Assembly: GCA_963576565.1 (NCBI GenBank) | Contig: OY755047.1 | Coordinates: 10,681,764-10,745,763, forward strand | DNA: 64,000 bases | Direction of reading: 5' to 3' | Source of the DNA: Aspidapion aeneum | Taxonomy: Eukaryota > Arthropoda > Insecta > Coleoptera > Brentidae | In this document: positions 10,401 through 20,937 of the stretch, piece after piece | Layout of the letters: every line of letters begins with the position of its first letter | Position numbering within the stretch: position 1 is the first letter of the stretch | Made by a program: the position numbers and the translations under genes | Notes under the pieces: model-generated | Told to the model about the DNA's origin: nothing | Databases searched by the model: none | The model's input: the letters and a program-made list of their open reading frames with translations, nothing else

Positions 10401-13400
10401 TAATTTGATGTATTACAATCTATAGTTTTACAAAGCTAACTATTTAAAAAATATAAAAAACTGCACTTTTTGGGTACCCTTTGGTTCAGGAAAATTTTCA
10501 CCTAAAATTTCGAAAAAAAAATTGTTTGATACTGGGCCACAAAGGAGCTACGGGGGTACTAAAACTAACTTGAAAATAATACAGTTGTATATGTAATAGT
10601 TTTCATGAAAATTAAAAACAAAAATTGGAATTTTTGAAAAAAATTAATATTCGCTCAAAAAAAAGTAAACTTTTTTGCTATTGCATATAGGTCAAAACAA
10701 TTATTTTATTCTAGTTCCTTACCCCCTAAAAAATTAAAAATTCCCGTCAAAGTTTGTCTAAAGGTTATTGTTTGTGATAATTAAATAAAAGTTAAAAATC
10801 CCAAAACTCAAAACTGAAGTGACTTTGGCGGCCTGTCCAAGTATTATTATTAACACTTGGCCTACAACTGTTATATCGTTATGTACAGGGCCCCGAGAGG
10901 TTTAATTTGATGTATTACAATCTATAGTTTTACAAAGCTAACTATTTAAAAAATATAAAAAACTGCACTTTTTGGGTACCCTTTGGTTCAGGTAAATTTT
11001 CACCTAAAATTTCGAAAAAAAAATTGGTTGATACTGGGCCACAAAGGAGCTACGGGGGTCCTAAAACTAACTTAAAAATATCACTGTTGTATATGTAATA
11101 GTTTTCAAGAAAATTGAAAACAAAAATTGGAATTTTTGAAAAAAATTAATATTTGCTCAAAAAAAAGTAAACATTTTTGCTATTGCATTTAGGTCAAAAC
11201 AATTATTTTATTCTAGTTCCTTACCCCCTAAAATATTTAAAATTCCCGCCAAAGTTTGTCGAAAGATTATTGTTTGTGATAATTAAATAAAAGTTTAAAA
11301 TGCCAAAACTCAAAACTGAAGTGACTTTGGCGGCCTGTCCAAGTATTATTATTAACACTTGGCCTACAACTCTTATATCGTTATGTAGAGGGCCCCGAGA
11401 GGTTTAATTTGATGTATTACAATCTATAGTTTTACAAAGCTAACTATTTAAAAAATATAAAAAACTGCACTTTTTGGGTACCCTTTGGTTCAGGAAAATT
11501 TTCACCTAAAATTTCGAAAAAAAAATTGTTTGATACTGGGCCACAAAGGAGCTACGGGGGTACTAAAACTAACTTGAAAATAATACAGTTGTATATGTAA
11601 TAGTTTTCATGAAAATTAAAAACAAAAATTGGAATTTTTGAAAAAAATTAATATTTGCTCAAAAAAAAAGTAAACTTTTTTGCTATTGCATTTAGGTCAA
11701 AACAATTATTTTATTCTAGTTCCTTACCCCCTAAAAAATTTAAAATTCCCGCCAAAGTTTGTCTAAAGGTTATTGTTTGTGATAATTAAATAAAAGTTAA
11801 AAATCCCAAAACTCAAAACTGAAGTGACTTTGGCGGCCTGTTCAAGTATTATTATTAACACTTGGCCTACAACTGTTATATCGTTATGTACAGGGCCCTG
11901 AGAGGTTTAATTTGATGTATTACAATCTATAGTTTTACAAAGCTAACTATTTAAAAATATAAAAAACTGCACTTTTTGGGTACCCTTTGGTTCAGGTAAA
12001 TTTTCACCTAAAATTTCGAAAAAAAAAAAATTGGTTGATACTGGGCCACAAAGGAGCTACGGGGGTCCTAAAACTAACTTGAAAATATCACAGTTGTACA
12101 TGTAATAGTTTTCAAGAAAATTAAAAACAAATATTGGAATTTTTGAAAAAAATTAATATTTGCTAAAAAAAAAGTAAATTTTTTTGCTATTGCATTTAGG
12201 TCAAAACAATTATTTTATTCTAGTTCCTTACCCCCTAAAATATTAAAAATTCCCGTCAAAGTTTGTCTAAAGGTTATTGTTTGTGATAATTAAATAAAAG
12301 TTAAAAATGCCAAAACTCAAAACTGAAGTGACTTTGGCGGCCTGTCCAAGTATTATTATTAACACTTGGCCTACAACTGTTATATCGTTATGTACAGGGC
12401 CCCGAGAGGTTTAATTTGATGTATTACAATCTATAGTTTTACAAAGCTAACTATTTAAAAAATATAAAAAACTGCACTTTTTGGGTACCCTTTGGTTCAG
12501 GTAAATTTTCACCTAAAATTTCGAAAAAAAAAATTGGTTGATACTGGGCCACAAAGGAGCTACGGGGGTCCTAAAACTAACTTAAAAATATCACTGTTGT
12601 ATATGTAATAGTTTTCAAGAAAATTGAAAACAAAAATTGGAATTTTTGAAAAAAATTAATATTTGCTCAAAAAAAAGTAAACATTTTTGCTATTGCATTT
12701 AGGTCAAAACAATTATTTTATTCTAGTTCCTTACCCCCTAAAATATTTAAAATTCCCGCCAAAGTTTGTCGAAAGATTATTGTTTGTGATAATTAAATAA
12801 AAGTTAAAAATGCCAAAACTCAAAACTGAAGTGACTTTGGCGGCCTGTCCAAGTATTATTATTAACACTTGGCCTACAACTCTTATATCGTTATGTAGAG
12901 GGCCCCGAGAGGTTTAATTTGATGTATTACAATCTATAGTTTTACAAAGCTAACTATTTAAAAAATATAAAAAACTGCACTTTTTGGGTACCCTTTGGTT
13001 CAGGAAAATTTTCACCTAAAATTTCGAAAAAAAAATTGTTTGATACTGGGCCACAAAGGAGCTACGGGGGTACTAAAACTAACTTGAAAATAATACAGTT
13101 GTATATGTAATAGTTTTCATGAAAATTAAAAACAAAAATTGGAATTTTTGAAAAAAATTAATATTTGCTCAAAAAAAAAGTAAACTTTTTTGCTATTGCA
13201 TTTAGGTCAAAACAATTATTTTATTCTAGTTCCTTACCCCCTAAAAAATTAAAAATTCCCGCCAAAGTTTGTCTAAAGGTTATTGTTTGTGATAATTAAA
13301 TAAAAGTTAAAAATCCCAAAACTCAAAACTGAAGTGACTTTGGCGGCCTGTTCAAGTATTATTATTAACACTTGGCCTACAACTGTTATATCGTTATGTA

Positions 13401-14409
13401 CAGGGCCCTGAGAGGTTTAATTTGATGTATTACAATCTATAGTTTTACAAAGCTAACTATTTAAAAATATAAAAAACTGCACTTTTTGGGTACCCTTTGG
13501 TTCAGGTAAATTTTCACCTAAAATTTCGAAAAAAAAAATTGGTTGATACTGGGCCACAAAGGAGCTACGGGGGTCCTAAAACTAACTTGAAAATATCACA
13601 GTTGTACATGTAATAGTTTTCAAGAAAATTAAAAACAAATATTGGAATTTTTGAAAAAAATTAATATTTGCTAAAAAAAAAGTAAATTTTTTTGCTATTG
13701 CATTTAGGTCAAAACAATTATTTTATTCTAGTTCCTTACCCCCTAAAATATTAAAAATTCCCGTCAAAGTTTGTCTAAAGGTTATTGTTTGTGATAATTA
13801 AATAAAAGTTAAAAATGCCAAAACTCAAAACTGAAGTGACTTTGGCGGCCTGTCCAAGTATTATTATTAACACTTGTCCTACAACTGTTATATCGTTATG
13901 TACCCCAGGGCCCCGAGAGGTTTAATTTGATGTAGTACAATCTATAGTTTTACAAAGCTAACTATTTAAAAAATATAAAAAACTGCACTTTTTGGGTACC
14001 CTTTGGTTCAGGTAAATTTTCATATAAAATTATGAAAAAAATTTTTTGTTGATACTGGGCTACAAAGGAGCTACGGGGGTACTAAAACTAACTTGAAAAT
14101 AATACAGTTGTATATCGAATAGTTTTCATGAAAATTAAAAACAAAAATTGGAATTTTTGAAAAAAATTAATATTTGCTCAAAAAAAAAGTAAACTTTTTT
14201 GCTATTGCATTTAGGTCAAAGCAATTATTTTATTCTAGTTCCTTACCCCCTAAAATATTAAAAATTGTCGAAAAAGTTTGTCCAAAGGTTATTGTTTGTG
14301 ATAATTAAATAAAAGTTAAAAATGCCAAAACTCAAAATTGAATTGTGTTTGGCGGCCTGTCCAAGTATTATTATTAACACGTGGCCTACAACTGTTATAT
14401 CGTTATGTA
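7401..14409. repeat. satellite array: 14 monomers of ~502 bp
   Basis: A GTAGAGGGCCCCGAGAGG-type phrase begins monomers at 7401, 7871, 8373, 8874, 9376, 9878, 10381, 10883, 11385, 11888, 12392, 12895, 13398 and 13900. Spacings are 470 for the first and 501-507 for the rest. Monomers are highly similar. The first lacks about 35 bp around the AATTATTTTATTCTAG segment. The last carries a small insertion after GTAC and is the most diverged at its end. Each monomer holds a 10-bp inverted repeat (CCGCCAAAGT ... ACTTTGGCGG, degraded in some units) and a CCAAGT/ACTTGG hairpin just before the junction. No frame of 60 codons exists in the array, so it is non-coding. The array begins and ends in the same phase. 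No matching family was recognised. Confidence 0.95.
10883..13899. repeat. higher-order duplication of a three-monomer block (~1.5 kb)
   Basis: Monomer variants fall into classes. Class B has GTACAG, ATCACTGTTG, a T-to-A change in GTAAACATTTTTGC, and GTCGAAAGATTATT. Class A has GTAGAG, GGGGGTACTAAAAC and TTTCATGAAAATT. Class C has GGCCCTGAGAGG and GTTGTACATG. The order B-A-C at 10883-12391 is repeated as B-A-C at 12392-13899, almost base for base. Just upstream, A-B at 9376-10380 is repeated as A-B at 10381-11384. This shows two rounds of multi-monomer amplification after the variants arose. Confidence 0.85.
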
Positions 14410-14414
14410 ATTAG

Positions 14415-15608
14415 TTTTTAGATATTTTTTAGAAAATTCATCTGAAAATTATATTCTGCATTACGTATGCCTAAAAATCTGTATGTTTTTTTTTTCATTT
14501 GTTATCAATTAATTTTTTCACATATTCACAGAGTCTTTGTACGAAAATGAAAGTATGCAATTTGTTATTTAAATGTCTCTGTATGCATTGGCTTATGCAC
14601 ATACTTTTTTTTAGCTATATAAAAAAATGGTTTATCTGCTTTATATTCTTCTTCTTCTTATTACGCCGTCTCCTTATCGAGGCTTGGCGATCCATCTCGC
14701 AATCATAATTCTAAAAGCCGCTACTGCCTAAATTTTTGGTAAATCTGCTTAAATTATTTTTTAATGCTTAAAATGAAAATTCTGACATATTTAAAAAAGA
14801 AATCAGACAACTCTTTTCTTTTAAGAGATTTAACGTAAATTTTTCTTTGTGTTTCGACTAGAATCATCCGTAACTCTTCCTATTGGCCTTGTAAAACACA
14901 GGAAATTCTAAAAAATCGAATTATAAAATAGCTGATCGTGCAAAATTTTAGCGAATTCATTCAATTAATTCAAACACATATACAAATATATACTGGTGTG
15001 TTCAGCTAACAGCTAATTGCACAACGTGTAGCTGGGTTGTAGCTAAGCTGCTGAGCGATGTGTATCTAGTGTCCTCCAAGTTGCCGCTTTTACCACTGAG
15101 CTTAATAGGATGAAAATAGTTTTGTTTTAGAAACAGAATTTTTTAGAAATCAAATAAGTTTGGTATGCCCGTGCTTGGTTGACTGAAAACTTCTTTATTC
15201 TGCATTATAAACGCAGCTTCAATAAACTTTTGTTTTCGCCAATACGACTCCTTATGCAAAACTTTAGCTTGAATCTTGTGATCATTTGACCATGCATGAT
15301 CCGCTAAATCCAATTTTTCAATATCCCCTAGTTGGGTACTTTTTAGATATTTTTACTCTAACCGTTTTTGGCGAAAAATCAGGTCCGCAAGCCCACTGTG
15401 CTAATGGAAGAAAGTCGATTGACATTGATTGTCAAAATGGCATCTTATAAACACTTTTGTTTGCAAAATAATCCCAAGACTGTTTTAGATTAAGTGCGCC
15501 CGTCCCACTACTTTGAGTTAAAAAGAGAGAGTAAGTAGTTGGATGACAACGTGTGAGTTTAGTAAATAAAACGACTGAACCACTGTTTAGTTATTAGACT
15601 CATATGTG
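14415..15608. other. no gene seen; old repeat fragments
   Basis: Holds a diverged relative of the 117-bp direct repeat (about 14555-14620, with AAATGTCTCTGTATGC and GCTTATGCACATAC). It also has a CTTCTTCTTCTTATTACGCC tract near 14647 that looks like part of a dispersed repeat, and the 93-bp repeat at 15271-15363. No coding region is supported. Confidence 0.5.
15271..15363 (+). repeat. 93-bp dispersed repeat, copy 1 (partner at 48419)
   Basis: Runs from GAATCTTGTGATCATTTGAC to TTTTTACTCTAACC and matches 48419-48513 with few differences, in the same orientation. It contains a TGCATGATCCGCTAAA phrase and AATATCCCCTAGTTGGG. It is non-coding and its family is unknown. Confidence 0.8.
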
Positions 15609-16809
15609 CATTTGGCGTAGCTAGCCTTGCTTTTCAGGGGGGGGCCGTGGCCCCGGTCTATCTTGAACAAAAAGCAAACATAGGTTTTAAAGAGTCGTAC
15701 AAAGTGTGCAAGGAATAAAAAAAAATACGCGCATTAAATGTTCTAATATTTTAATATAACAAATTTAATAATACATTTACCAACTTATTTATATGTATAC
15801 ACAGCAAGTATGTAATTCAGCAATTCTACAAAGAAAGTTTTCTACGTCGCTGACTGAAAGCGTCTACCACACTGTCTAAGTCGACCTCAACATCTTTTTC
15901 TATGAATAACAATGACAAACCTGAGTGTCTCTCTTGAGTCATAGTTGTTCTAAGCCAATTAAAAACTCTCCTCATGGCAGAGAAAGACCTCTCGCAAGTT
16001 GCACTTGAAATTGGAAGAATACTCGCAACTTTAAAAAGTTGGTAGAGGTTTGGATAGGTGTTTTCTGCTATATGTTGTTTGATAGAATCATGACCAACAG
16101 TTTGATTTAACCGAAAAATACAATTCTTTAAAACGGTCATTTCTGCTCTTAGAGCAGAAGTATTAATATTAAAAATTTCTCGGTATTGCTCGACGAATTT
16201 ATTCCATTTAACGACGTGGGAAAACTTAATATGAAAATGGTTATGAAATTGTCACCAAAATCGGAAAATTTTCATAAGACACTAAACGCTAACCTCAAAA
16301 AAACTAAAAAGATTATTATATTTATTTTAGAAAAACAGTTTAAAAAGGTCTTTTATAACCTTACGACATCTACAACCCGATTTCGGAAACAGAGGGGCAA
16401 AGGTCGCTGTCTTTATTAAATGCGAAATTTAACTTACACATCTATAATATTTTACAAGATGTCGCCAATATGTATGAAATATTCAATATGCATAATTATG
16501 TTTAAATTTAAAAAATATTTTCGGGAAATTGCATAAGTGCAGAAAAGTTACCGATAATTTAAAGAGAAAAAACCTAATTCCGCAAGACAAGGGCTTTTTC
16601 CTGAAATGTAAACATTATCTGAATGATTTTAAATTTTAATGCACCTATTTTATTTGAATATTTCCCGAATAATAATAGAAAAGTATGTATTTTCAGCGTC
16701 ATGTTCTTTTACTAGTAGTCGGTAGGTAGGCCTAAAATATCTTAGGGGGGCCTGAAAGACTTCAGGGGGGGGCAGCCCCCCTGCCCCCTCCCCCCTAGCT
16801 ACGCCAATG
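15609..16809 (-). mobile_element. 1.2-kb hAT element relic with perfect 8-bp TSD
   Basis: Ends are CATTTGGCGTAGCTAG at the left and CTAGCTACGCCAATG at the right, an inverted repeat with one extra T at the left end. CATATGTG lies immediately outside both ends (15601-15608 and 16810-16817), a perfect 8-bp duplication. Subterminal G-rich and C-rich blocks occur at both sides (about 15638-15655 and 16743-16795). The interior keeps only the C-terminal part of a transposase on the minus strand, so most of an autonomous hAT (normally about 2.5-4 kb) has been lost by internal deletion. Confidence 0.9.
15826..16252 (-). pseudogene. hAT transposase C-terminal dimerisation domain, truncated
   Basis: The minus-strand frame encodes the hallmark hAT C-terminal block: a leucine- and pro-rich stretch (LYQLFKVASILPISSATCER), then SFSAMRRVFNWLRTTMTQER, then SGLSLLFIEKDVEVDLDSVV. 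The Ser-Ala-Thr-Cys-Glu-Arg-Ser-Phe-Ser core is the conserved hATC motif used for dimerisation. The methionine at 16140 is internal. The same frame runs upstream without a start to an in-frame stop just past 16252. The N-terminal BED finger and the RNase H-like DDE core are absent, so the protein cannot be a functional transposase. It sits inside matching hAT termini. Zinc finger MYM-type 1-like proteins share this domain, but the terminal repeats favour a transposon origin. Confidence 0.85.
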
Positions 16810-16817
16810 CATATGTG

Positions 16818-17359
16818 TTTAAGATTGTAACACGCCCTTACTAATACATTAGTTTAAAAAGAGATGGTAAATAATTCGATAATAATGTGTAAGTTTAGTC
16901 AATTAGATTAGATGGTAGTACGTTCTAGAATCCTATTTTGTGTCGGGGTGCCGTGCTACATCACAGTCAGCGCCTTATTCAGAATATCAACAAATTACAT
17001 AATCTTATTAAATTTTTTTTCAAAAATCGATATTCTTATTGCTTAAATAGACAGTGATATTTCTTAAAAGACCTTTGTAAAACCGAGTAGTTAGGTAAGT
17101 ACTGTACTGTACTTAAAGTACACAAGATACTGAAAGTTTTCCACGAATATTGAGGTCAGTGGTCGAGTGCACTGAAGGGATGCATCCCCAAATTAACAAA
17201 CTACCCCCGTGAATAATTGTTTGTAATTTGAATGGTGTCGACATGACAGTCAAATTAAGATGGAGGACTGTCGACAGGAGTTTCTCATTGCGATGGAAAC
17301 ATCGAGCGAATTTTAAAACTTTACGGACAAATAGATATGAAATAATACATACATACCTA
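16818..17359. other. no gene seen
   Basis: Spacer between the hAT and mariner relics. No domain, RNA gene or repeat was recognised. Confidence 0.5.
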
Positions 17360-18534
17360 TGGGATGGGAAGTTTCTGGCCTAGCCTATAGCAGGCCCGAT
17401 TTGCTTTGTTGTTCCAACGTGTTTGTGTAGCCTTGCTCGTGACCAGTAGTTTGTGTTCTGCTTATTTTGAAAGTTTATACAGTGTGTCAATTTTAAAAGA
17501 TGGAAAAAAACGAGATAAGACCTGTGATAAAATATTTTTATATCAAAGGGTTATCGAAGACGGAAATAAAAGCTGAACTAGATGCTACACTAGGGGAATC
17601 TGCTTCTTCCTATACACCTCAGTTAAAACCTGATGCTCCGCGTTCTGGCAGGCCAAATACGGCAACTTCTGAAGAAATGGTGCAAACCATTCATAAACTA
17701 ATTCTAAAAGATAGCAGATTAAGACTGGAAGAGGTGGCTGAGGCTGTGGGCATATTAAAAGAGCGAGTTCACCATATGTTATGTGAAGTTTTAGGTATGA
17801 AAAAGCTAGCCGCCCGATGGGTGCCGCGTTAGCTCACGCCAGATCAAAAGCTCGTGCGTCTAACTATTTCAGAGGAGAATTTGGCACTGTTTAGACGTGA
17901 TTCAGGAGACCTTTTGCGTAGATTTATTGCGGTTGATGAAACATGGGTTCATCATTATACCCCTGAAACTAAGCAACAGTCCAAACAATGGACGGCAAAA
18001 GATGAACCAGTTCCAAAGAAGGCGAAGGCAGTACCGTCTGCTGAAAAGGTAATTTGGGACGCTAAAGGGACACTCCTCACAGATTTTCTCGAAAAAGGAG
18101 GAACAATAAATTCAGACTACTACAGCGACTTACTGGACCAGCTCAAACAGAATATAAGCGAAATACGCCCTGGTTTGGCAAAAAAGAATTTTTTTTTCAT
18201 CAGGACAATGCACCTTGCAAGAAGTCCGCACTTGTAATGGCTAAAATCCATCAGCTAGGCTTTAAAGTGTTAAACCTTATTCACCAGACCTGGCCCCGTC
18301 AGACTTTTATTTGTTTCCAAACCTAAAAAAATTTCTTACTGCAAAAAAATCTTCCTCAGATTTAGAAGTCATTGCGGCTACAAACGCCTATTTTGACGAG
18401 TTGAATAAATCAGACTTCAGTGATGACATCAAATCAGTTGAACATCGTTGGGTCAAATGTATTACCTTACAAGGGGACTATGTAGAAAAATAAGTTATTA
18501 TTTAGTCACTATGGTGTTGAAACTTTTCATCCCA
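17360..18534 (+). mobile_element. mariner element relic (~1.18 kb)
   Basis: Imperfect terminal inverted repeats bound a mariner transposase relic: TGGGATGGGAAGTTTCT at 17360 and the complement of TGGGATGAAAAGTTTCA ending at 18534, with 14 of 17 positions matching. A TA precedes the left end, as expected for Tc1/mariner insertion, but the right flank is TC, so that copy of the target has mutated or the boundary is off by a few bases. The total length is slightly short for a mariner (usually about 1.3 kb), which fits the internal deletions in the coding region. Confidence 0.85.
17500..18493 (+). pseudogene. mariner (DD34D) transposase, broken
   Basis: The start at 17500 opens a recognisable N-terminal HTH region (KNEIRPVIKYFYIKGLSKTE), then SGRPNTATSEE and MKKLAARWVPR. 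A TAG at 17830-17832 interrupts the linker in frame, and the frame continues with LTPDQK...TISEENLALFRRD. VDETWVHHYTPETKQQSKQW carries the first catalytic Asp (codon near 17935). After AKK the frame shifts at a T run (about 18188-18197) into a frame with HQDNAPC, which holds the second Asp (near 18204). Another shift near 18274 leads to PDLAPSDFYLFPNLKKF with the third Asp (18302) and on to GDYVEK at the 3' end. Short deletions are also evident after YTP near residue 40 and after PSAEKV. All three catalytic Asp codons survive, but no intact protein is possible. The subfamily was not assigned. Confidence 0.92.
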
Positions 18535-19034
18535 TCCTCGTTCGTCGACCTTTTAAAACTGCTGAAGACAATCGCTTACTAAATAACGAAACACGGTGTT
18601 GCCAAAAAACGTGCTATTTCTTTGAAAATAAAAGGCGAGGGTAAGGTGATGGTAGGGTAAGGCGATATTGATGACGCCATCGAAAAAGTTAAATTACCCT
18701 GGGTAAATATCGCCTTATAAATTTTCGAACGCATTGTGATTGTTAAAACATAATTTGGATTCGATTTAGTTTGAGAATTTTAACTTTTTTAAGAAGTATT
18801 TTTACTTTTCTAAATAGTGTGAAAATATAACACAAAATAATAAAAAAACAATAAAAACTTTAAGCTAAGCGCTGGTGCACAATCGCGGGCGAATCTCGCC
18901 TCGCTTCTGACCGGGGTGAATTAGGCGCACCATGGTTTATCACCTTTTTGATTTTCGAACGCGGGTGAATGACGCCATCGTTTTGACCGTGATCATTTTC
19001 GAACGATTTTAGGCTAGCCCAGGTATCACCTTTA
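18535..19034. repeat. repeat region with recurring TTTTCGAACG motif; host of the foldback at 19035
   Basis: ATTTTCGAACG recurs near 18722, 18952 and 18992, and as ATTTTCAAACG just right of the foldback (20234). ATGACGCCATCG occurs at about 18670 and 18969. A 12-bp perfect stem (TAAGGCGATATT, complement AATATCGCCTTA) spans 18658-18717. The motif TATCACCTTTTTGATTTTCG at 18938-18957 looks like an unoccupied version of the site into which the foldback inserted. Non-coding. Confidence 0.55.
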
Positions 19035-20229
19035 CCCTAGGGGGTAGGGGACAATTCGCCGCAGCCGATTCGCCGCGGCCGATTCGCCGCGGGACAATTC
19101 GCCACCGGCCGATTCGTCGCAGGGACAATTCGCCGCGAGATTTTTTATTTTATGATGTTACCATTGGCCAATTGTTTAAACAGTTTATTTAGCTTGACTT
19201 CATATAATATATTTGTTTATTTGTTTGATCATAACTTTTTTGAAACTTTTCCAACTAGGTATTTGGGGTTAGTATACAATTCAACACTTTTTTCTATTAG
19301 AAAAATAAATAAAATGGCGGATCCAAAATGGCGGATTTTTCCATTTATGAACCGATTTGCATCAAACTCGGAAATTTAAGATCTTTAGGTCGCTGATTAT
19401 TATTTTTCACTTAATTTTAAAAAATCAAAATGGCGGTTCCACAATGACGCACTTTCTTATTTATAAACCGATTTGCCTCAAACTTGCAGCATCGCGGCGC
19501 CTAAGGTAACTCAATACAATTTTTGATTTAAATTTTAAAACCTGAAAATGGCGGATTCCTCGGGGCCTAGCCCCCCCCCCCCCCCACCCAAGCCTAAGAT
19601 TTTTTTAGATATTTTATTATTAAAGAGCATAAAATTCGCCATCATGAGGCTTCGCCCCCCCCCTTGAAAAATCAGCCCCTCCCAATTTTGAGGCAAATCG
19701 GTTTATGAACAAGAAAGTGCGCCATTGTGGAACTGCCATTTTGATTTTTTAAAGTTTTAGTTAAAAATAATAGCGACCTGAAAGATCTCAAAGTTCCGAG
19801 TTTGATGCAAATCGGTTCATAAATGGGAAAATCCGCAATTTTTGATCCGCCATTTTAATTTTTTTAAATTTAAGTCAAAAATTGTATTGTTAGGGTAACA
19901 ATACAATGTTTCAAGTTTGAGGCAAATCGGTTCGTAAATAGGAAAATCCGCCATTTTATTGATTTTTCTAATAAAAAAATGTTGAATTGTATTATACTAA
20001 CCACCAAATAAACTAGTTGAAAAAGTTTGAAAAAGTTATGATCAAACAAATAAATTATATGAAGTCAACCTAAATAAAACTGTTTAAACAATTGCCAATG
20101 GTAATATCATAAAATAAAAAATCTCGCGGCGAATTGTCCCCACGGCGAATCGGCCGGCGGCGAATTGTCTTGCGGCGAATCGACTGCGGCGAATCGGCCG
20201 CGGCGAATTGTTCCATTCCCACCCTAGGG
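19035..20229. mobile_element. long-palindrome foldback element with GATTCGCCGCGG subrepeats
   Basis: Both ends read CCCTAGGG followed by several ACAATTCGCCGC and CCGATTCGCCGC subrepeats (about 19050-19140, complement at 20120-20215). Inside, the arms continue as reverse complements for about 500 bp each: AATTGTTTAAACAGTTTAT, ATGATCAAACAAATAAA (right arm), AAAATGGCGGATTTTTCC and AACCGATTTGCATCAAACTC all have partners. The centre (about 19570-19680) contains a C run and a second C-rich block. The right arm appears to hold an extra internal duplication. No transposase is present. The structure resembles Foldback-type elements with subrepeat-built ends. Transcripts would fold into a hairpin of several hundred base pairs. 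Confidence 0.8.
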
Positions 20230-20937
20230 TGACAATTTTCAAACGCACCCCAGATGTGTAAAAAATAAGAAGACATTAAAAAAGTGGGTGAGTGTACGTA
20301 TGTAATTCTAGCCTTCGGGCATTCTGCAGGAAAGTGGGTACACTTTTTTGCGTCTTTTCTCTGTCCACCTGCCCGTCTGTCTGTCTGTATACCGATGCAC
20401 AATCGACCGACGATGGTTAGGCAATTTTTCGCTTAGCTTGTTACCAAGGTAATTTGACTGAACTGAAGCAGAACGTCATTTTTTTAGGCGGCCATTAAAA
20501 AAACCTATGCTGTTTTTGTTTTAAGCACAATTTTAATTAGTTTTAGATACAAGTAAAGTTTTGTCCATTGTTAAACTGTTTTTCATTTTAATTTAAAAAA
20601 AAAATTACCCAGGACTAAAACTGGTCTTTAAGAAACATGAAGTAGGTAAATTCGTAGCTTGTGAAGGTTTTTAATAATTGCAAATTTTCATAAATTAGTT
20701 TATTTTGCAGAGAATTGTAACACATTTTTAACTAGAATGAAATATAGCTGCATACTCTGTTAGTAATGACTTTTAAGATTTTTTTTAGAGGAAAAACTTG
20801 GACATCTTAGCATAATGAAGCTACTTACGAAAATTCAGCCAGTTCCTCATCACTTAAAAACTAGACTGGCGTACTGTGGACTGTTGCCTTTACAGGACTG
20901 TATTTTTTTTTGAATTTTATCTATGCCTTTTTATATC
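20230..20937. other. no gene seen
   Basis: Contains a short TCTG tract near 20376-20390, then AT-rich sequence. The 110-codon minus-strand frame over 20070-20402 mostly reads through the foldback arm and has no domain. Confidence 0.5.

Noticed and set aside
7401..14409. CRISPR-like or rDNA-like array
   Set aside because: Monomers of about 502 bp with no short direct repeat/unique spacer pattern and no rRNA similarity. It is a satellite.
7401..14409. Helitron-derived tandem array
   Set aside because: I found no TC...CTRR ends or AT insertion signature at the array edges. The monomer hairpin alone is not enough.
20070..20402. 110-codon minus-strand frame
   Set aside because: It crosses the end of the foldback element into its flank and has no domain.
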